This document shows, one piece after another, positions 1-6,960 of a DNA stretch of 64,000 bases. The notes under the pieces are model-generated. The model made no database searches, was not told where the DNA came from, and saw nothing but the letters and a program-made list of their open reading frames with translations. The position numbers and the translations under genes are program-made. Position 1 is the first letter of the stretch; every line of letters begins with the position of its first letter. The stretch covers positions 1-64,000 of the forward strand of contig CAYLIP010000004.1 of NCBI GenBank assembly GCA_964383855.1. Direction: 5' to 3'. This stretch comes from CAZHAC01 sp964383855. GTDB taxonomy: Bacteria; Chloroflexota; Dormibacteria; Dormibacterales; Dormibacteraceae.

Positions 1-273
1 ACCGCGCCAGGGGTCGTAGCGGAAAATCGCACCGAAGCTGGCGGCCAACACGTCCCGGTGCACCGAACCGAACCGGGCCAGGATCGGGACGGTCGACAAA
101 GCCATGGCTGTGTCGTCCGTCCAAGGCCATGGTTGCGGTGGCGCATCGCGCTCCCTGATCCGCCTGAGCGCAACGGCCGGCTCGATGAAGAACTGCTCAC
201 CGAATGCGTCGCCGACCGAGAGCCCGTCGAGCGCATCGAGCGCGCGGTCGAGCGGAGTTCGTGAGTCCGCCAT
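1..273 (-). CDS. ADP-ribosylglycohydrolase family protein (partial, N-terminus)
   Basis: Reading the minus strand from an ATG at 273 gives 91 codons open to the window edge. The product has GLSVGDAFGEQF at residues 17-28 and WPWTDDTAMAL about 25 residues later. Family knowledge: the GDAxG and TDDTxM motifs of DraG/ARH-type ADP-ribosylglycohydrolases bind the two Mg ions that remove ADP-ribose from proteins or small molecules. The C-terminal part, with the second metal motif, lies outside the window. The tRNA-Arg gene lies upstream on the same strand. Short overlapping plus-strand frames here lack any recognisable motif. Confidence 0.85.
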   Translation of the reverse strand, partial: MADSRTPLDRALDALDGLSVGDAFGEQFFIEPAVALRRIRERDAPPQPWPWTDDTAMALSTVPILARFGSVHRDVLAASFGAIFRYDPWRG

Positions 274-324
274 CGCAGCTAATCGTGCCGCCAAGGGCGA
301 TCCCAGCGCTCGCGATGCTTGCGG

Positions 325-400
325 TGGTGCGCCCGGCAGGAATCGAACCTGCTGCCTTTGGTTCCGGAGACCAACGCTCTGTCCGATGAGCTACGGGCGC
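325..400 (-). tRNA. tRNA-Arg (anticodon CCG)
   Basis: The minus strand folds as a complete cloverleaf of 76 nt: a 7-bp acceptor stem GCGCCCG/CGGGCGC, a D stem GCTC/GAGC, an anticodon stem TTGGT/ACCAA with loop CTCCGGA, and a T stem GCAGG/CCTGC around TTCGATT. Discriminator A and the CCA end are encoded. Anticodon CCG reads codon CGG. Confidence 0.95.
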
Positions 401-441
401 GGCGACGCCTGATTCTACCCGGCCGTCGTAGAACCTAAGGC

Positions 442-1101
442 ATGGATCCATCGCCCGCGCCGAACGTGAGAACCGCCCTGCAAGTGCGCGAGGTGACGGA
501 TGACGAGTACCGGGAGGTCCTCGCCATCTGCGTCCGGGTGATGGCCGATTCAGGGATCCCCCACTGCTTCATCGGCGGCCTCGCGTCGGCCATCTACGGC
601 CGCCGGCGGTCGTCCCACGACCTCGATCTCTTCGTCAGGCCCGAGGACGCCGACCGCACTCTCAAGGCCCTGGCCGGGAACGGCTTCGAGGTCGAGCGAT
701 CCGACCCCGACTGGATCTTCAAGGCCGAGCGCGGCGGTCTCCTGGTCGACGTCATCTTCCGTTCCAGCGACGGCACTCTGCTGGACCCCGAGCTCGAGAA
801 CCACATCCGGCTGGTCGACCACCTGGGCCTCCGGATCCCGGTGATTCCGCCAGAGGACCTCCTGATCACGAAGGTCTCGGCCTTCCGCGAGGACACCCCG
901 AGGCAGTGGTTCGACTGCCTCGCCGTCCTCGACCACCTGGAGCCGGACTGGGCCTACCTGGTCGAGCGCGCGCGGGGCAAGCCCCATCGCGTGCTCTCCC
1001 TCCTGCTGTTTGCCGCCAGCAATGGCTGCCGCGTGCCCGGCGACGTCCTTAAGGAGCTGCTGGAAGCGGCGCTGCGGGTCGACCGGGAGCGCGCCGCTTG
1101 A
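442..1101 (+). CDS. Nucleotidyltransferase-fold protein
   Basis: A 219-residue protein with the nucleotidyltransferase signature: FIGGLASAIYG (about residues 41-51), then the DxD pair in SHDLDLFV and a third acidic residue in LLVDVIF about 45 residues later. Family knowledge: this arrangement occurs in AbiEii/MNT-type and DUF6036-like nucleotidyltransferases, which transfer NMP groups to proteins, RNA or antibiotics; some are toxins or antitoxins. The substrate is unknown here. It starts at ATG 442 after an AAGG-like site and overlaps the following metallophosphoesterase by 4 nt (TTGA), so the two are probably translationally coupled. Confidence 0.75.
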   Translation: MDPSPAPNVRTALQVREVTDDEYREVLAICVRVMADSGIPHCFIGGLASAIYGRRRSSHDLDLFVRPEDADRTLKALAGNGFEVERSDPDWIFKAERGGLLVDVIFRSSDGTLLDPELENHIRLVDHLGLRIPVIPPEDLLITKVSAFREDTPRQWFDCLAVLDHLEPDWAYLVERARGKPHRVLSLLLFAASNGCRVPGDVLKELLEAALRVDRERAA

Positions 1102-1820
1102 TCAGAGTCGCGGCCGTCGGGGACATTCATTACGGGGTGGGTGAGCGGGGAGTCCTCTCATCTCACCTGGAGGAGCTTCGCAAGGAGGCCGACCTGCTCC
1201 TGATCGCGGGCGACCTGACCCGGCACGGCGAGCCCGAGGAGGCACAGGTGCTGGCCGGCGAACTGACAGAGCTGGAGATTCCCACGATCGCCGTGCTGGG
1301 CAACCACGACTACCACCAGGACCGCCAGGGCGAAGTGACAGCGGTGCTCCGCGAGGCCGGCGTCTGCGTTCTGGAGGGCACCGCGCGCACGATCCAGCTC
1401 GATGGCATCCGGGTCGGGGTGGCGGGGGCCAAGGGCTTCGGCGGCGGTTTCGCCGGAGCCTGCGTGACCGAGTTCGGCGAGCCGGAGACCAAGGCCTTCG
1501 CGCACCACTCGGTCGTGGCCGCCGAGCAGATCAGCGCCGGGCTCGAGGAGGTGGCGGGCAGCGAGGTCGACATGCGGATCGCGCTCCTCCACTACTCGCC
1601 GATCGAGCAGACGCTGGTGGGCGAGCCGCTGCAGCTGTGGCCATTCCTCGGCAACTACCTCCTCGCAGAGGCCGTGGACCGGCTCGGCGCCGACCTCGTT
1701 CTCCACGGCCATGCCCACGCTGGATCCAGGGCAGGCGCCACGCCCAAGGGCATCCCGGTCTGGAACGTCGCCCAACCGGTGATTCGCAGGCCGTACGAGC
1801 TGATCCAATTGGGGGCATGA
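1098..1820 (+). CDS. Metallophosphoesterase (calcineurin-like)
   Basis: A 240-residue protein carrying the ordered metal motifs of calcineurin-like phosphoesterases: GDIHYG near residue 8, GDLTRHG near 38, GNHDYH near 68, a histidine in LLHYSP near 165, and LHGHAHAGS near 202. These ligands bind a di-metal centre that hydrolyses phosphomonoesters or phosphodiesters. The start is a TTG at 1098 that overlaps the stop of the nucleotidyltransferase gene. The next gene overlaps by ATGA at 1817. Specificity (nucleotide, phospholipid or nucleic acid) cannot be read from the sequence. Confidence 0.88.
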   Translation: MIRVAAVGDIHYGVGERGVLSSHLEELRKEADLLLIAGDLTRHGEPEEAQVLAGELTELEIPTIAVLGNHDYHQDRQGEVTAVLREAGVCVLEGTARTIQLDGIRVGVAGAKGFGGGFAGACVTEFGEPETKAFAHHSVVAAEQISAGLEEVAGSEVDMRIALLHYSPIEQTLVGEPLQLWPFLGNYLLAEAVDRLGADLVLHGHAHAGSRAGATPKGIPVWNVAQPVIRRPYELIQLGA

Positions 1821-2446
1821 GAGCGGTTCGACTGGGAGGGGCTCTGGCCGGCTTGCTGCTGGCCGGCGCGGGGTGCTCGTCACCCGATCTGCCGATCGTG
1901 GGGCCTCCCGCGCCGGAGGCGGTGGCGGTCCGCGCCGCCGACCTGCCGCAGGGCCTCAAGCAGTGCCCGGGATCGGGGGCGATCGACGGCTATCTGAAGA
2001 CGATCCGCGACCGTGACCCAGACTCCTACGGCCAGGTCTCCGACGCCTGGGCCGACTTCCGCCGCAACGGCGCCGACTCGGCCGCGATCACCTCGTTCAC
2101 GCAGGATCCCTCGGCCTGCGTGGGCACGCTCGGAGCAGGCCAGGGCAGGAGCGCGGCCTCCTTCGTCATCCGCTACAAGGACGCCGGTTCCGCGGCCGCC
2201 GCGTTCAAGAAGGGCATCATCGGGTTTCCCTCGCCCAGCGCGGACCAGCAGACGCCAGGCCTCACGGTGGGTACGGCGACCGGGCTGGGAGCCAATTCCT
2301 GGGTCTACGACCGCACCGTCGGCGGGCGCGCCGCGTACATAGCCTTCTGGCAGACAGGCCGCTACGACATCCTCGTCTTCACCGCCGACCTGGACTCCAA
2401 GGCCTCGTCGCAGGCGGTCGATTCCGTCAACGGCCGGGCTCGCTAA
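1817..2446 (+). CDS. Putative lipoprotein of unknown function
   Basis: A 209-residue product starting at ATG 1817, which overlaps the previous stop. The first 19 residues are a short basic plus hydrophobic segment ending in AGAG before Cys20, followed by SSPDLP; this resembles a lipoprotein signal peptide, though the -3 position is Gly rather than Leu. The remainder is a soluble domain with no family I recognise. A longer in-frame upstream extension reads through the metallophosphoesterase gene in another frame and is not credible. Third gene of the 442-2446 operon. Confidence 0.7.
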   Translation: MRAVRLGGALAGLLLAGAGCSSPDLPIVGPPAPEAVAVRAADLPQGLKQCPGSGAIDGYLKTIRDRDPDSYGQVSDAWADFRRNGADSAAITSFTQDPSACVGTLGAGQGRSAASFVIRYKDAGSAAAAFKKGIIGFPSPSADQQTPGLTVGTATGLGANSWVYDRTVGGRAAYIAFWQTGRYDILVFTADLDSKASSQAVDSVNGRAR

Positions 2447-2480
2447 ACTTGGGGCTTCCGCGCCCTCCGCGCTTTCGTGC

Positions 2481-2556
2481 GCGCCTGTAGCTCACCGGAT
2501 AGAGCGCATGCCTGCGGAGCATGAGGTAGCAGGTTCGATTCCTGCCAGGCGCACCA
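2481..2556 (+). tRNA. tRNA-Arg (anticodon GCG)
   Basis: A complete 76-nt cloverleaf: acceptor GCGCCTG/CAGGCGC, D stem GCTC/GAGC, anticodon stem CATGC/GCATG with loop CTGCGGA, T stem GCAGG/CCTGC, and an encoded CCA end. The anticodon is GCG, which reads CGC and CGU. Most bacteria instead use ACG, modified to ICG, for these codons, so the G34 form is unusual (see findings). Confidence 0.95.
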
Positions 2557-2569
2557 ACACACCGACTCG

Positions 2570-3286
2570 CTAGGCGGCGTAGTCGCTCGCGGGCTCGGTC
2601 CGCGCGGGCATTCTCGGGGTGTTGAATCCCTTCACGATCAGCCAGCTGGCGAAGGTCAGCTCCCAGAGGATGATCGGAATCACGAGCACCTGGCCCGGCT
2701 CAAACCCACGCGTCGGATCGCCGACGCCCATCGCCAAACCGGCCGCGAGCATGCCGGCGGCCAGCAACCCCCAAACCGGGAGAAACCGGGGCACCAGGCG
2801 AGACGTGTAGAGCAGAACGTTCAGGATGGGGGTCGCTGCAAGATAGGCGAAGGTCGCCATGCGGCCGGCCCAGAACTGCTGCGCCAGCACCACGTCGGCC
2901 GATGCCCTGAGCGCGGCTTCGTCGGAGCCGCCGGCCGCCAGGTAGTGCTGGCTCAGCGGGATCAGCGACAGAAGCATTGCCGCGCTCGCCAGCAGGAGCA
3001 CCCCCTCGACGGCCTTGAGGGCGGCGTAGCCGAGGGCCAGGCCTTCGCCATACCGCTTCAGGACCGGGAAGAGCAGCACCGCGTAGCCGATGAGCGCGAC
3101 GTCGTTGACGTGGGTGATCAGCGTTCCCGCCACCACCCGCGTCGCGTGCGGATACATGCCGGCAAGGGCGTTCGTGCTGTTCGGGATGAACCCGGCGACC
3201 ACGGCACCGACGAGGGTCACCAGGTTGCTGAGCCAGAAGAGCGCCCCCACCGCCACCGCCGTCCACCTCAAATCGCGAGTTCCCAT
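2570..3286 (-). CDS. DUF4386-type membrane protein
   Basis: A 238-residue integral membrane protein with about six hydrophobic segments and sequence typical of the DUF4386 family (for example NALAGMYPHATRVVAGTLI and LVPRFLPVWGLLAAGMLAAG). Function of the family is unknown. The ATG at 3286 is preceded by a strong Shine-Dalgarno (GGAGGGGG, minus strand). It is divergent from a TetR regulator at 3359; the shared 72-bp intergenic region holds an array of CGTACG half-sites, so it is probably the regulated target of that repressor. Confidence 0.8.
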   Translation of the reverse strand: MGTRDLRWTAVAVGALFWLSNLVTLVGAVVAGFIPNSTNALAGMYPHATRVVAGTLITHVNDVALIGYAVLLFPVLKRYGEGLALGYAALKAVEGVLLLASAAMLLSLIPLSQHYLAAGGSDEAALRASADVVLAQQFWAGRMATFAYLAATPILNVLLYTSRLVPRFLPVWGLLAAGMLAAGLAMGVGDPTRGFEPGQVLVIPIILWELTFASWLIVKGFNTPRMPARTEPASDYAA

Positions 3287-3311
3287 GTCTTTCCCCCTCC
3301 AGTGACGCTGT

Positions 3312-3345
3312 TCGTACGTCGTACGATAACTCGTACACCGTACGA
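3312..3345. promoter_or_regulatory. Candidate TetR operator array
   Basis: Four CGTAC(G) half-sites lie at 3313-3318, 3320-3325, 3332-3336 and 3339-3344. The outer pair TCGTACG (3319-3325) and CGTACGA (3339-3345) form an inverted repeat. It sits between the divergent DUF4386 and TetR genes, where a TetR repressor would control both. Confidence 0.6.
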
Positions 3346-3358
3346 TGGTCAAGTCGAC

Positions 3359-4024
3359 ATGACGGCCATGGACCGGCTGAGCAGAAGCCTGGTGCTGAAA
3401 GCGGCGGTCGCTCTGGCGGACCGCGAAGGCATCGAGGCCGTCACCATGCGGAGGCTTGCGGCGGAGCTCGGCGCGGGCGCGATGTCCCTCTATCACCATG
3501 TGCCCGGTAAGGGCGCGCTCCTCGACGGCATGGTCGATCTCGTCTTCGCCGAGATCGAGCCGCCCTCCCCAGGCGGCGACTGGAAGCTTGAGCTGCGCAA
3601 ACGGGCGATCTCGACTCGCGAAGCCCTCCGTCGCCATCCCTGGGCGGTCGGCCGGATGGAATCGACGAGCAATCCCGGACCCAACGACCTGAAGCTGCAC
3701 GAGGCCGTGCTCCGCTGCCTGAGGGAAGCCGGCTTCTCCGTTGAGATGGCGGTGCAGGCGTACTCGGTCCAGGACGCCTACATCTACGGCTACGCGCTGC
3801 AGGAACGCGGGATGGCCTACGCGACCCAGGACGAGTTCGCGGAAACGGCCGCGAAGCGAGCGGAGGAGGTCGGGGAGGCGATGGAGGACATCGCCCGCGC
3901 CTATCCCTACCTGGCCGAGGTCGTCGCGGGCCACGTGGCGCAGCACGGCCACAGCCTTTCTGAGGCGTACGAGTTCGGCCTCGACGTCATTCTGTCCGGC
4001 CTCGATCGTCTCCGGACCCCGTGA
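3359..4024 (+). CDS. TetR/AcrR family transcriptional regulator
   Basis: A 221-residue regulator. The N-terminal helix-turn-helix spans roughly residues 10-55 (VTMRRLAAELGAGAMSLYHH), followed by a helical ligand-binding domain of the TetR_C type. The start is set at ATG 3359; an alternative ATG lies three codons downstream. An in-frame open region extends upstream but would run antisense through the neighbouring membrane-protein gene. Divergent orientation and the CGTACG repeats in between suggest autoregulation and repression of the DUF4386 gene. The ligand is unknown. Confidence 0.88.
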   Translation: MTAMDRLSRSLVLKAAVALADREGIEAVTMRRLAAELGAGAMSLYHHVPGKGALLDGMVDLVFAEIEPPSPGGDWKLELRKRAISTREALRRHPWAVGRMESTSNPGPNDLKLHEAVLRCLREAGFSVEMAVQAYSVQDAYIYGYALQERGMAYATQDEFAETAAKRAEEVGEAMEDIARAYPYLAEVVAGHVAQHGHSLSEAYEFGLDVILSGLDRLRTP

Positions 4025-4142
4025 ACGCCGTCGCCCTCACCGCCCCACCCTGGAGCCTGGCGCTCAAGGACGATGGCTCAACCTGCGCCAGACCCCTCCA
4101 TCGATTCGGAGATGACCCGGCGCCGATCCTGGGTGTGCTCGG

Positions 4143-4889
4143 TCAGCTGGTGAAGAGGTGAGTCAGCCCGGGGGATGCCGCGAGGACCACCGCAGCCGCG
4201 AGAGCCGCGACCGCGATCACGCGCGTTACGAGCTCCCCCCGCGGCAGCAGCTTTTCGGCCGCGATCGCCACCGTGAGCACCAGCATCACGACCAGGTTCA
4301 TGACGCCTGCCGCGACCAGCAGCACCATCAATGGCCAGCAGCAGCCGGCACAGTACAACCCGTGACGAATGCCCACCTTCGCGTCGCGCAGCGGGCCCCT
4401 GAAGCTGGCATACCGGAGCAGCTGTGAGAGGGGCGATCGGCAGTGCGACAGACAGAGCCGCTTGAGCGGCGTGAGCTGGTAGACCGCGAGCCCCAGCAGG
4501 ACGGCAATCAGCATGAACTGGATCAGGGCGGGGTCGAGCATCAACATTGAATCGACGGCCAGGGCGAGGAAGAAGGCAGGGACGCCGAGCAGCGTCCAGA
4601 CGAGCAGGTAGCCGAGCGAGAACTGAGCCAACCGCTCGGGTCGCTGCTCGCCCATGGCCCGGGCGTAAAGCCAGGCCACCGGGGCGACAGACGGCAGCAT
4701 CATGGCGGCCATCATCAGCGCCCAGGCGCCGATGAATTCCACCGGTGCCATCCCCATCGTGGCCCCCATGCCCATGCTTGCGCTCCGGCTGAGAAGGACG
4801 ACGCCCACCCAGGCGCAGGCGCCGATCATCGTCGCGAACAGCACGTGGCGGTAGGACGGCGCCTTCGCCGGGTGCAGCGATTGCGCCAT
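4143..4889 (-). CDS. DUF2182 integral membrane protein
   Basis: A 248-residue protein with about six transmembrane segments. It shows DUF2182 features: ALMMAAMMLPSVAPV with a Met-rich stretch, and a Cys/His-bearing CRSP loop followed by GLYCAGCCWPLM. Family knowledge: predicted metal-binding membrane proteins, usually next to a DUF1326 protein as here. The start ATG overlaps the upstream DUF1326 stop by one base (TAATG), so the two are translationally coupled. A role in binding or moving a soft metal such as copper is inference only. Confidence 0.85.
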   Translation of the reverse strand: MAQSLHPAKAPSYRHVLFATMIGACAWVGVVLLSRSASMGMGATMGMAPVEFIGAWALMMAAMMLPSVAPVAWLYARAMGEQRPERLAQFSLGYLLVWTLLGVPAFFLALAVDSMLMLDPALIQFMLIAVLLGLAVYQLTPLKRLCLSHCRSPLSQLLRYASFRGPLRDAKVGIRHGLYCAGCCWPLMVLLVAAGVMNLVVMLVLTVAIAAEKLLPRGELVTRVIAVAALAAAVVLAASPGLTHLFTS

Positions 4890-5491
4890 TAATCGCTCCA
4901 GGTGAAGGGCGACGAAAAGGCAGACCCATCCTCATTGTGGAAGGTCATGCCAAAGGCTTCGATCCGGGAGCTGACGGGCTTGTCCACGGTCAGCGTGGAG
5001 CTGGAGGGATGGAAGACACCGTCCAGCCGGGTGGGGCGACCGACCCCTTCGGGGATGAAGTCCTCGACCGCGACCTCGATGCCGGAGCCGATCCGGACCG
5101 AGTGCCGACCGCCCTCTGACGCGTAATCGATAGGGGCACGCTCGATGCCGAGAACCTTCCCGACGAGCGGTGCCAGCGCTGACATGGGTCCTCCCTTCTG
5201 GCCGGAGAAGACGCCTGCGAGCGCGTCCGCCTGCTGGCCTGAGGCTCGTTCATCGATGATCAAGCCCAGGTTCCAGTTGCCGTCCGTCATCTGCTGCGGG
5301 GTGTCGGCGACCACTGCGACCGTGAGTCCCGACACGTCGGATCCCTCGATCTCGCCGCTGTCGACGTGGTAGACCAGGACCACCTGGCACCGCTCCTGCG
5401 TGGCCGGCATGGTCAGGCTGGTGACCGAACAGGGGCAGACCCAGCGGCAGTTGCAGTTCTCGAAGTACGTTCCCTTCAGGTTCCAGCTCAT
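4889..5491 (-). CDS. DUF1326 domain protein
   Basis: A 200-residue soluble protein beginning SWNLKGTYFENCNCRWVCPC. The N-terminal Cys cluster C-x-C-x4-C-x-C is typical of DUF1326 and suggests a metal or redox site. Start ATG at 5491 follows a G-rich Shine-Dalgarno. It is the first gene of a two-gene unit with the DUF2182 membrane protein. The biochemical role of the family is not established. The 234 bp upstream (5492-5725) hold no gene I can support and should contain the promoter. Confidence 0.88.
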   Translation of the reverse strand: MSWNLKGTYFENCNCRWVCPCSVTSLTMPATQERCQVVLVYHVDSGEIEGSDVSGLTVAVVADTPQQMTDGNWNLGLIIDERASGQQADALAGVFSGQKGGPMSALAPLVGKVLGIERAPIDYASEGGRHSVRIGSGIEVAVEDFIPEGVGRPTRLDGVFHPSSSTLTVDKPVSSRIEAFGMTFHNEDGSAFSSPFTWSD

Positions 5492-5725
5492 CGGTCGAAC
5501 CCCCTATTGGCGAATGGAAACGGACCGCTCGGTCGTCAGTTCGGGGAACATAACACGACAGGATCGCCAGTTCGAAGCCGCTGCCAGGTCTCATCGCATC
5601 ATCGGCGCGGGCGGACGCATGTCCGGCGTCGCGCTTCGTGGGCTCCCGGTTCCTCGCCATGCATGGACCGCAGACCGCGGGCTTCTACGGTGCTGGAGGG
5701 GCGAGCGTGAGGCGCGTGCTTTCTT

Positions 5726-6307
5726 CTAGGGAGCACCGGGCGGGTCGGGGCCGTCGCCGAGCAGGCGCTCCAGCTCCAGCAGCGCCTGGTCGACCCGCGC
5801 GGGATCCTGTGCGGTGGCCGGGAACATCAGCAACCCGCGCAGCACGGCCTGGATCAAGGAGGCCCTCGCCGGCGCGCTCTCGTCCCCGCCCAGCAGCCGC
5901 ACAAGCCAGCCGTGCCAGGCGGCATCGCTGCCCTGCAGCATTTCGGCGATCGCCGGATCCCGCACCGACCGCATCGCCAGCTCACCCATCACAGCCGCCA
6001 GCTCCGGTTCTTCGCGGAGCAGCCGGCGCAGACCCCTGAAGTGCGACCGCACCTGCTCCTCGCGGGAACCGGCGCTGCCGAGCGTGCTGGCGAAGCGGCT
6101 CACGGCGTGCGCCATCACCGCCCGGATCAACGCCTCCTTGGTCGGGAAGTAGTAGTGGAGCGTCGCGACGTTGACGCCGGCGTCCCCGGCCACGTCCCGG
6201 GTGCGGAGCCCCTCGAAGCCGGACACCGCCAGCCGCCGGTAGGCGGCCGCGACCAGGTCCGATCTCCGGCTTCGGGCGTCCTCCGGCCGCGGGTCGCTCA
6301 CTTCCAT
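5726..6307 (-). CDS. TetR/AcrR family transcriptional regulator
   Basis: A 193-residue TetR-type regulator with the HTH at about residues 25-55 (RTRDVAGDAGVNVATLHYYF). The C-terminal half is a generic TetR ligand-binding helical domain. The start is ATG 6307; a TTG one codon upstream is possible. It is divergent from the nitroreductase-family gene at 6332 with only 24 bp between start codons. An AATCA-GT-TGATT inverted repeat lies in that gap, so it probably represses that gene and itself. Confidence 0.87.
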   Translation of the reverse strand: MEVSDPRPEDARSRRSDLVAAAYRRLAVSGFEGLRTRDVAGDAGVNVATLHYYFPTKEALIRAVMAHAVSRFASTLGSAGSREEQVRSHFRGLRRLLREEPELAAVMGELAMRSVRDPAIAEMLQGSDAAWHGWLVRLLGGDESAPARASLIQAVLRGLLMFPATAQDPARVDQALLELERLLGDGPDPPGAP

Positions 6308-6308
6308 C

Positions 6309-6320
6309 AATCAGTTGATT
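6309..6320. promoter_or_regulatory. Candidate TetR operator (inverted repeat)
   Basis: The perfect 5-bp inverted repeat AATCA-GT-TGATT occupies the 24-bp gap between the divergent start codons at 6307 and 6332, where a repressor would block both genes. Confidence 0.5.
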
Positions 6321-6331
6321 ACAATGAGCAT

Positions 6332-6733
6332 ATGGCAACGCGAGCTTCCGCCCCTCGGCACCGGCTTCAGGCCCGCATCGCGCGGCGCGTCAACCCGAGC
6401 GTCGTCCGGCTGGCGCCATACATTCCGTTCTACTGCGTGCTCGATCACCGCGGGCGGTCCTCCGGCCGCAGCTTCCGGACGCCGCTGGCGGCGGTCCGGC
6501 TTGCGGATGGATTCCTGCTGCCGCTCGCCTTTGGCGAAGGCGCGAACTGGGTCCAGAACCTCACCCACGCCGGTTTCGCGGAACTCGAGTGGCGCGGACA
6601 GCGCTTCAAAGTGTCGAAGCCACGGCTGCTGGCCTGGGAAGAAGCGGCACTCTCATTGAACCCGGTCCAGCGTATCTTCGCGCCCGTCTTCGGGGCGCGC
6701 ACCTTTCTCCGGGTCGAAGCCGGGACGGCCTGA
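6332..6733 (+). CDS. Nitroreductase/deazaflavin-dependent oxidoreductase family protein (DUF385-like)
   Basis: A 133-residue protein. The segment from residue 30 on (FYCVLDHRGRSSGRSFRTPL, then DGFLLPLAFGEGANWVQNL) matches the split-barrel fold of F420H2-dependent nitroreductase-like proteins. Family knowledge: many bind deazaflavin F420 and reduce or detoxify xenobiotics, but some members bind other ligands. Start ATG 6332 is preceded by few candidate RBS bases, so it may be translated from a short leader. Divergent TetR and operator suggest induction by a small molecule. Confidence 0.8.
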   Translation: MATRASAPRHRLQARIARRVNPSVVRLAPYIPFYCVLDHRGRSSGRSFRTPLAAVRLADGFLLPLAFGEGANWVQNLTHAGFAELEWRGQRFKVSKPRLLAWEEAALSLNPVQRIFAPVFGARTFLRVEAGTA

Positions 6734-6795
6734 TTCGGGTCGGCGCGTCCAAAGCCTGGAGTGTTGTGCGCACTCCAAGCTCCGGCTGGCCGGCC

Positions 6796-6960
6796 TCAGC
6801 CTCCGTGATCGTGAGGCTGTTTCACTGTCTGACCGACAGCGACGTACAGGCAGCCGTAGCAGACGGCGGTTTCGCAGCCTGGCTCTTCGCAGCACTCGCA
6901 GATTTCGATCGAGCGGTTGCAATGGGAGCATGAGACCGGAACGTTCGGCGTAGTCATCAT
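6796..6960 (-). CDS. Small Cys-rich (zinc-ribbon-like) protein
   Basis: A 54-residue product, below the size of normal gene calls. It reads MMTTPNVPVSCSHCNRSIEI at the start, then C-x-C-C, a single Cys, another Cys and a final C-x2-C, ending in HDHGG. Eight Cys plus terminal His residues fit a structural zinc or metal site. Its ATG (6958-6960) overlaps the TGA of the upstream rhodanese-CBS gene (ATGA), so the two are translationally coupled. That coupling and the Cys spacing argue that it is real. Function unknown; a partner or metal sensor of the sulfur/selenium redox cluster is inference. Confidence 0.7.
   Translation of the reverse strand: MMTTPNVPVSCSHCNRSIEICECCEEPGCETAVCYGCLYVAVGQTVKQPHDHGG

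Noticed and set aside
2945..3358. N-terminal extension of the TetR regulator
   Set aside because: It reads antisense through the DUF4386 gene and its promoter.
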